From: Bacteroidota bacterium
Lineage (GTDB): Bacteria; Bacteroidota; Bacteroidia; Chitinophagales; Chitinophagaceae
Length of the DNA: 12,207 bases
NCBI GenBank assembly: GCA_023396345.1
Contig: JAEWWO010000317.1
Location: 1-12,207 of the forward strand
Direction of reading: 5' to 3'
The notes under the pieces are model-generated. The model saw nothing but the letters and a program-made list of their open reading frames with translations. It had not been told where the DNA came from and did no database searches. This document shows, one piece after another, positions 7,929 to 12,207 of the stretch (its first letter is position 1; every line of letters begins with the position of its first letter). A program made the translations under genes and the position numbers.

Positions 7929-9179
7929 TTAACCCCACTCTTCAGAAATCATTTCTATGGCATGACAAGGGCACTGTTCGTAACAAACTGCGCAACCTGT
8001 GCATTTATTATAATCATATTCATATCGCTTGCCCGGACCTAATTTAATAATGGCATCTTCGGGACAAGAGCCATAACAACCATCGCATTCAAAACAGTTG
8101 CCACAACTTAAACAACGCTGTGCTTCGTAGCGTGCCTGTTTTTCAGTAAGGCCGGAAAGTATTTCATCAAATGATTCTACACGTTTTTCAATGTCGAGCA
8201 TCATTTGTTCTGTCTTATCTGCATTGGTCTTGAACCATACATGCAGTTTATTGAAATGCACAATCTCATGCTTAACCGGTCTTGTATAGGTGGATCCGTT
8301 TAAAAATGCATCAATGCAGCGGGCAGCTTTTTTTCCATGACCTACAGCAATTGTAACACTTCGTTCGCTGGGAACCATATCGCCTCCGGCAAATATACCT
8401 CTGGCTCCGGTCATCATATTATTATCAACCACTACAGTGCCGTCATTTCTTAATTCAATATCTTTTATCTTGGAGAGAAAACTGGTATCTGTATCCTGCC
8501 CTACTGCCAGTATCAGCGAATCGGCTTCAAGGGTTTCATATTTTCCGGTAGGTTGTGGTTTGCCGTCTACCAGCTCCATAATTTCTACCGTGAACTTTGT
8601 TTCATCAATATTTTTAATAGTTCTGAGCCAGTTGATTTTAACACCTTCGGAAAGTGCTTCATCAGCTTCAAAATCATGTGCCGACATATTGTCTCTGTCT
8701 CTTCTGTAAATTACAAAAGCTTCTTTAGCGCCCAGTCTTTTCGCGGTTCTTGCGGCATCCATTGCTGTATTGCCACCACCGTAAATGGCTACTCTTCTAC
8801 CGAGTACAGGTTTCTCTCCTTTTTCTACATTCTGCAAAAAACTAATGGCATCATACATTTTAGCAGCCGCCTGACCCGGAATGTCTACTTTCTTAGCCAG
8901 TCCTGCACCAATGGCTATAAACACAGCATCGAAACCACCTTCAGCTTTTATAGCATCTACATCATCTACTTTTTTATTTAATTCTACATCAACGCCTAAA
9001 CTTAAAATTCTGTTTATCTCTGCATCCAATATATTTCTGGGCAAACGGTAGGCAGGAATACCAAAACGCATCATTCCGCCTAATACAGGTCCTGCTTCAT
9101 AAATAGTAACTTTATGACCTCTTAAACTTAAATGATATGCCGCTGATAATCCACTTGGACCTCCACCTATAACCAGCAC
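7929..9179 (-). CDS. GltD-like NAD(P)H/FAD oxidoreductase with C-terminal ferredoxin domain (3' fragment of a frameshifted gene)
   Basis: This 416-residue frame holds the catalytic body of a glutamate-synthase-beta-subunit-like flavoprotein. It has the FAD Rossmann motif VIGGGPSG (about 3-10), MMRFGIPAYRLP (about 36-47) typical of the family, the NAD(P)H motif YGGGNTAMDAARTA (about 133-146) and the second FAD motif GIFAGGD (261-267). A ferredoxin-like tail follows with C356/C359/C362/C365/C368/C372 and C393/C396/C399/C403. The frame begins at GTG without any leader. It remains open upstream to 9218, reading LSRNVKPNLTGKK, which is normal sequence preceding the first Rossmann strand, so GTG at 9179 is not a natural start. 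Together with the 9215-9559 frame, one inserted base would give a single 543-residue protein. Such proteins pass electrons between NAD(P)H and iron-sulfur carriers, and the adjacent PFOR suggests ferredoxin as partner (inference). It is unlikely to be true GltD, since no gltB is nearby. Confidence 0.88.
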   Translation of the reverse strand: MLVIGGGPSGLSAAYHLSLRGHKVTIYEAGPVLGGMMRFGIPAYRLPRNILDAEINRILSLGVDVELNKKVDDVDAIKAEGGFDAVFIAIGAGLAKKVDIPGQAAAKMYDAISFLQNVEKGEKPVLGRRVAIYGGGNTAMDAARTAKRLGAKEAFVIYRRDRDNMSAHDFEADEALSEGVKINWLRTIKNIDETKFTVEIMELVDGKPQPTGKYETLEADSLILAVGQDTDTSFLSKIKDIELRNDGTVVVDNNMMTGARGIFAGGDMVPSERSVTIAVGHGKKAARCIDAFLNGSTYTRPVKHEIVHFNKLHVWFKTNADKTEQMMLDIEKRVESFDEILSGLTEKQARYEAQRCLSCGNCFECDGCYGSCPEDAIIKLGPGKRYEYDYNKCTGCAVCYEQCPCHAIEMISEEWG

Positions 9180-9214
9180 TTTTTTACCGGTGAGATTCGG
9201 TTTTACGTTTCTGC

Positions 9215-9221
9215 TCAGTTA
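9215..9221 (-). other. Frameshift junction splitting the GltD-like gene
   Basis: On the - strand the upstream frame reads GAA AAT AAC TGA (stop at 9217-9215), while the downstream frame has its last upstream stop, TAA, at 9221-9219. The shift must therefore lie within these few bases. Adding one G to make AAC TGG AGC AGA joins ERFLGDMAIENN directly to W-S-R-N-V-K-P-N-L-T-G-K-K-V-L-V-I-G-G-G, which has the Trp expected in intact relatives. No X-XXY-YYZ slippery heptamer is present. Confidence 0.85.
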
Positions 9222-9559
9222 TTTTCTATAGCCATATCTCCCAGAAATCTTTCTACTGCGTGAATACTTACCGTACTGTCTACATGCGCTCTGTTGCACG
9301 CATCTTCACAGGGATGATAGCAAACTCTGCCGTGTACCGAGGGCATCGGATTTTCTTCTACGAGCTTTGCCCAGGCTTCATAATATTTTCCTGCCTGCGC
9401 AAAGTCAAGCCAGGCCTGAATGTTTTCTCCTGCCGGACAGGCATTGTTACAAGGTGGTAAATAATCTCTGTATTCCGGACGCTGTGTACGTAAAGCACCT
9501 GTGCCTTTTGCATGTTTGCTAAGGTCGGCAGGGCACGTCATATCGTTAGGCTGATGCAT
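9215..9559 (-). CDS. N-terminal Fe-S domain of the GltD-like oxidoreductase (5' fragment of a frameshifted gene)
   Basis: This 114-residue frame is the N-terminal helical iron-sulfur domain found at the front of GltD and related flavoproteins (Fer4_20 type). It shows PPCNNACPAGENIQAW (C37, C41) and GRVCYHPCEDACNR (C80, C84, C88), then the family-typical SIHAVERFLGDMAIE at the end. In complete proteins this domain runs straight into the FAD domain. Here TGA interrupts it, and the FAD domain continues in another frame from 9218. The ATG at 9559 is the natural start, with M7 as a possible alternative. It is the first gene of the - strand operon and diverges from the HXXEE gene across 149 bp. If the frameshift is real the fragment would be a small, probably non-functional ferredoxin-like peptide; if it is a sequencing error the gene is intact. 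Confidence 0.85.
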   Translation of the reverse strand: MHQPNDMTCPADLSKHAKGTGALRTQRPEYRDYLPPCNNACPAGENIQAWLDFAQAGKYYEAWAKLVEENPMPSVHGRVCYHPCEDACNRAHVDSTVSIHAVERFLGDMAIENN

Positions 9560-9608
9560 ATGTGTACATTTTATGTGCTAAGTTATAAAACAAACAAGCG
9601 TTAAAAAG

Positions 9609-9622
9609 ATGATAAAAATCAT
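9609..9622. repeat. Short dyad in the divergent intergenic region
   Basis: ATGAT and ATCAT form a 5-bp inverted repeat around AAAA. It shares the TGAT/ATCA core with the larger palindrome 5 bp to the right and could be a secondary binding site. By itself it is short enough to be chance in AT-rich DNA. Confidence 0.3.
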
Positions 9623-9626
9623 ATTC

Positions 9627-9652
9627 ATAATTTAATCAAATGATTAAATTAT
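9627..9652. promoter_or_regulatory. Perfect 26-bp palindrome, candidate TetR operator
   Basis: ATAATTTAATCA (9627-9638) and TGATTAAATTAT (9641-9652) are exact reverse complements separated by AA. The site lies between the divergent redox and efflux operons and ends at the first base of the inferred -33 TTTG of the efflux operon, a suitable place for a repressor. TetR-family proteins bind palindromes of about this size and commonly repress their own operon, and one is encoded as the second gene of the rightward operon. The assignment to that protein is inference. Confidence 0.6.
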
Positions 9653-9684
9653 TTGTTTAAATCATTTCTTTAATTATATCTTTG
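9652..9684 (+). promoter_or_regulatory. Bacteroidota-type promoter of the HXXEE-tetR-tolC operon
   Basis: TTTG at 9652-9655 and TATCTTTG at 9677-9684 match the -33 (TTTG) and -7 (TAnnTTTG) elements of the Bacteroidota primary sigma factor with a 21-bp spacer. Transcription would start at about 9690, giving a leader of roughly 20 nt before the ATG at 9709. The perfect palindrome abuts and overlaps its -33 element by one base. No comparable promoter could be picked out for the divergent - strand operon. Confidence 0.65.
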
Positions 9685-9708
9685 TGCTGCAATTAAAAAA
9701 ATCCGCTT

Positions 9709-10260
9709 ATGGAAATAACCATTCTCATAGCACTTTTGCCCGTGATATTTATGATTCACGATCTTGAAGAATTGATCTTTATGAAACCCTGGATACGTAA
9801 GAATGAAGCAGAACTGAAATCAAGATTTCCATTTTTATACAATAGAATTATCAAAAGAACACACAGACGCATGAGTACTTCTGCATTTGGAGTTTCCATA
9901 GGCATAATTTTTCTGGGATTATCCATTACCACTATTCTCTCTTTATGGTCCGGTAATTATTCATTGTGGTTCGGAGTTTTTATGATTTTCTTTCTGCACC
10001 TTTTCATACATATCATTCAATGGATAGTATATAGAAAATATGTACCGGTAATCATCACATCTGTATTGTGTTTGCCTTACTGCCTGTATACATTTAATAG
10101 TTTTATTGAATTTACCAATATGACTGTTTCTGAAATAATTTCTCTTACGCTTATTGCTTTTCCTATCGTATTACTTGTTTTGTTTACAGCATTAAGAGCG
10201 GGAGTATCGTTTGAAAAATGGAAAAATAATGTTTATCTAAAAGAAATAAATCATGGCTAA
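9709..10260 (+). CDS. HXXEE-motif multi-spanning membrane protein
   Basis: The 183-residue product carries the signature HDLEE (H17, E20, E21) at the end of a first hydrophobic segment and looks like a member of the HXXEE domain family, a group of small membrane proteins of unknown function. Five hydrophobic segments are visible at about 3-16, 59-80, 85-105, 111-130 and 139-161. The third contains two further histidines spaced four apart (H97, H101), which with H17/E20/E21 could form a metal site (inference). A basic loop (about 26-56) separates segments 1 and 2. The gene is the first of the operon, and its end overlaps the tetR start by 8 nt (CATGGCTAA), so the two are translationally linked. 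Its place ahead of a regulator and an export pump suggests it acts on, senses or protects against the same compound. No substrate can be deduced. Confidence 0.75.
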   Translation: MEITILIALLPVIFMIHDLEELIFMKPWIRKNEAELKSRFPFLYNRIIKRTHRRMSTSAFGVSIGIIFLGLSITTILSLWSGNYSLWFGVFMIFFLHLFIHIIQWIVYRKYVPVIITSVLCLPYCLYTFNSFIEFTNMTVSEIISLTLIAFPIVLLVLFTALRAGVSFEKWKNNVYLKEINHG

Positions 10261-10855
10261 AAAAGAATTAGAGAAAGATTTGTCTACAGAAGAAAAAATA
10301 CTGGAAGCAGCAAGAAAAGTATTTACAGAAAAAGGTTATGCTGCCACCAGAACCCGCGATATTGCTGACGAAGCGGGCATTAATCTGGCGTTGCTTAATT
10401 ATTATTTCAGAAGTAAAGAAAAATTGTTCTTTCATATTATGACTGAAACAGTACAGGAGTTGGTTGCGTTTATGTTGCCCATCATCAATAATGAAGAAAC
10501 TTCTCTCGATGAAAAAATTGAAATCTTTGCACATAAATATATTGAAGTTGTAACTAAAAATCCTAACCTGCCCTTATTTCTCAGCAGCGAAATACAGAAA
10601 GCAGATTCTGATTACAAACTTCCTCTCGATAAAATCATTAACAGTGCACCACTGTTAAAACAGATAAAAAAACGCAATCCTGATCTGGATCCTATACATT
10701 TTTTTATGAATTTATTGGGCATGACAATTTTCCCTTTTTTTGCAAAACCCGTGCTTACAAAATTTAATGTACTGGATGAAAAGAAATTTAATAAAATGAA
10801 TGAAGAAAGAAAAAAACTGATTCCCATCTGGATTAAAACTTTACTCGACAATTAA
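10253..10855 (+). CDS. TetR/AcrR-family transcriptional regulator
   Basis: This is a 200-residue, cytoplasmic, one-component regulator. The N-terminal domain shows the full TetR pattern: helix 1 EKILEAARKVFTEKGYA (about 14-30), then the helix-turn-helix TRTRDIADEAGINLALLNYYF (about 32-52) and SKEKLF. The remaining all-helical part (about 65-200) is the ligand-binding/dimerisation domain and is too variable to name a ligand. The start overlaps the previous gene by 8 nt, and tolC follows after 11 nt, so the regulator is embedded in the operon it most probably represses. The perfect palindrome at 9627-9652 is the likely operator (inference). There is no Shine-Dalgarno sequence; the leader is A-rich. 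Confidence 0.93.
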   Translation: MAKKELEKDLSTEEKILEAARKVFTEKGYAATRTRDIADEAGINLALLNYYFRSKEKLFFHIMTETVQELVAFMLPIINNEETSLDEKIEIFAHKYIEVVTKNPNLPLFLSSEIQKADSDYKLPLDKIINSAPLLKQIKKRNPDLDPIHFFMNLLGMTIFPFFAKPVLTKFNVLDEKKFNKMNEERKKLIPIWIKTLLDN

Positions 10856-10866
10856 AATATCAGACA

Positions 10867-12126
10867 ATGAAATATATAACAAAAAGCTTATCACTCTTTT
10901 TCTGTGTAATGATTGCGCAATATAGTTTTGCACAGTCGCTCACACTTGAAGAGGCGCACAATCTTGCAAGAAAAAATTACCCTGCAATTAAGAAATATGA
11001 TATCATAAAAAAGACTACTGATTTCACTTTACAGAATGTATCAAAAGCTTATCTGCCGCAGGTTTCAGTTTCCGGACAGGCAACTTATCAGTCAGATGTT
11101 ACAAGTATTCCAGTTGCCATGCAGGGTATAGAAGAAATGAGTAAGGATCAGTATAAAATACAGGCTGAAATTTCGCAACTGATATACGACGGAGGTAATA
11201 TACAGGCACAAAGAGAACTGATAAAAGCTAATGAAGCTGTGCAGGAGCAATCTATTGAAGTGGCTATGCAAAATGTAAATGAAAGAATCACGGATATATA
11301 CTTCGGCATCTTGATGCTTGATGAACAGTTAAAACAAAATAATCTCAGAAGAGAGAGCCTGAACAGTGCTTTAAAAAAAGCAGAAGCTGCCTATGCCAAC
11401 GGGGTTTCTTTCAGAAGTAATGTGAATGAACTGAAAGCAGAAATACTAAACGTAGATATGGGTGATATTGAATTAAAAAGTAATCAAAAAGCCTATAAAG
11501 ATATGTTGGGAGAAATGATTGGAACAAACATACATGAAAATTATACTTTCAGTTTTCCTGATAATATTTCTGTAGAAGAACTGGCATTGAATCGTCCGGA
11601 AATTAAATTGTACGATTTACAGAAAAACGTATATGATGCACAAAAGAAAAAATATAATACAGACTGGATGCCGAAAGTTTCGGCTTTTGTAAACGGAGGC
11701 TATGGCAGACCCGGATTGAATATGCTGGATAATAATTTTAGTCCTTTTGCGATTGGCGGTATCAGATTCACATTTCCTATCAACAGCTTGTACACGTATA
11801 AAAACAATATAAAAATAGCGGAACTCAATCAACAGCAACTGGAGATTGATAAAGAGAATTTTATTCTAAACAATAATCTTCAGCTAAAACAAAAAGAAAG
11901 AGAAATTGAAAAATATGCTTCGCTGATTAATGAGGATGACAAAATCATTGAACTTAGACAATCTGTTACACAATCTGCGCAGGCTCAGTTAGAAAATAAT
12001 GTGATTACGGTATCGGAGTTTATTGCCAAATTAAATGCAGAGCATCTTGCCCGTCAAACTAAATACCTGCACCAGTTGCAGCTTCTGAAAGCAAAATATA
12101 ATTTATCAACAACATTAGGAAATTAA
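10867..12126 (+). CDS. TolC-family outer membrane efflux protein
   Basis: TolC-type proteins trimerise into a channel-tunnel that spans the outer membrane and periplasm and serves RND, ABC or MFS exporters. The 419-residue product has a signal peptide (about 1-23, QYSFAQ), then the canonical opening LTLEEAHNLARKNYPAIK and two similar helical/coiled-coil halves (about 25-210 and 230-415). The first contains QISQLIYDGG-like sequence (AEISQLIYDGGNIQAQ at about 98-113) and the second GIRFTFPINSLYTYKNNIKIAELNQ-like sequence, both usual at the beta-strand-to-helix joints of this family. Length is within the normal range. It lies 11 nt after tetR and 14 nt before a lipoprotein gene, giving the order regulator, outer membrane channel, adaptor that is common in Bacteroidota export operons. 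Which inner-membrane pump it serves is not visible in the window. Confidence 0.92.
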   Translation: MKYITKSLSLFFCVMIAQYSFAQSLTLEEAHNLARKNYPAIKKYDIIKKTTDFTLQNVSKAYLPQVSVSGQATYQSDVTSIPVAMQGIEEMSKDQYKIQAEISQLIYDGGNIQAQRELIKANEAVQEQSIEVAMQNVNERITDIYFGILMLDEQLKQNNLRRESLNSALKKAEAAYANGVSFRSNVNELKAEILNVDMGDIELKSNQKAYKDMLGEMIGTNIHENYTFSFPDNISVEELALNRPEIKLYDLQKNVYDAQKKKYNTDWMPKVSAFVNGGYGRPGLNMLDNNFSPFAIGGIRFTFPINSLYTYKNNIKIAELNQQQLEIDKENFILNNNLQLKQKEREIEKYASLINEDDKIIELRQSVTQSAQAQLENNVITVSEFIAKLNAEHLARQTKYLHQLQLLKAKYNLSTTLGN

Positions 12127-12140
12127 TAAAATCATATACC

Positions 12141-12207
12141 ATGCAATTCAAATCTTTAATAGTAATAATTACAAGCATCCTGTTATTCTCATGCAACAGT
12201 AATGAAC
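12141..12207 (+). CDS. Start of a lipoprotein gene, probably the periplasmic adaptor of the efflux pump (partial)
   Basis: An ATG 14 nt after the tolC stop opens a frame that runs off the window after 22 codons. It encodes a basic-then-hydrophobic leader with the lipobox LLFSC (C18), followed by NSNE, i.e. a type II signal peptide of an exported lipoprotein. In TolC operons the next gene is most often a membrane fusion (HlyD/AcrA-type) protein, many of which are lipoproteins, so that is the likely identity. The visible part itself shows only the signal. Confidence 0.7.
   Translation, partial: MQFKSLIVIITSILLFSCNSNE

Noticed and set aside
8437..8981. Two + strand frames of 90 and 142 codons antisense to the GltD-like gene
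   Set aside because: They are overlapping shadows of the real - strand gene, with low-complexity Ser/Phe/Ile composition.
9179..9179. GTG at 9179 as a true start of an independent FAD protein
   Set aside because: The frame is open upstream with family-like residues, no leader or promoter is visible, and the GTG codon falls inside the first Rossmann strand.
9215..9221. Programmed ribosomal frameshift as the explanation of the split GltD-like gene
   Set aside because: No slippery heptamer, no upstream Shine-Dalgarno-like stimulator and no obvious downstream hairpin are present; a one-base deletion explains the junction more simply.
9560..9600. Promoter for the - strand redox operon
   Set aside because: Only a degenerate TAACTTAG is found on the - strand, without a matching -33 element, so no site can be supported.
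1..12207. CRISPR arrays, tRNAs, insertion sequences, retron-like or toxin-antitoxin elements
   Set aside because: No regularly spaced repeats, cloverleaf sequences, terminal inverted repeats with transposase frames, or small toxin-like gene pairs were seen on either strand.

Overview
The window reads as chromosomal DNA of a member of the Bacteroidota, probably of the Chitinophagales/Sphingobacteriia side (the family level is a guess). The evidence is a BatD-family protein, A-rich leaders without Shine-Dalgarno sequences, Bacteroidota-type promoter elements (TAnnTTTG near -7, TTTG near -33), AT-rich sequence and almost exclusive use of TAA stops. No tRNA, rRNA, CRISPR array, insertion sequence or phage gene is visible. 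No stretch longer than about 170 bp lacks a gene.

Left part (1-4162, + strand): a BatD-like membrane protein is followed after 3 nt by peptidyl-tRNA hydrolase (pth). After a 133-bp gap with a probable terminator comes an exported PQQ-type beta-propeller protein of unknown role. A strong bidirectional terminator (4276-4310) separates it from the convergent block.

Middle part (4329-9559, - strand): a two-gene redox operon. The promoter-proximal gene encodes a GltD-like NAD(P)H/FAD oxidoreductase with N-terminal cysteine clusters and a C-terminal 2x[4Fe-4S] ferredoxin domain. It is split in two by a single-base frameshift at about 9215-9222. It is followed after 27 nt by a full-length single-chain pyruvate:ferredoxin/flavodoxin oxidoreductase (nifJ type). 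Together they look like a module joining NAD(P)H, ferredoxin and pyruvate/acetyl-CoA.

Right part (9709-12207, + strand, divergent from the redox operon): an HXXEE-motif membrane protein overlapping a TetR/AcrR regulator, then a TolC-type outer membrane factor and the beginning of a lipoprotein, probably the periplasmic adaptor of an export pump. A perfect 26-bp inverted repeat sits in the divergent intergenic region right against the inferred -33 element of this operon and is the best candidate operator for the TetR protein.

Nothing here is clearly a new defence or mobile system. The items most worth following are the frameshifted oxidoreductase, the palindromic operator and the HXXEE protein co-encoded with a regulator and an efflux pump.
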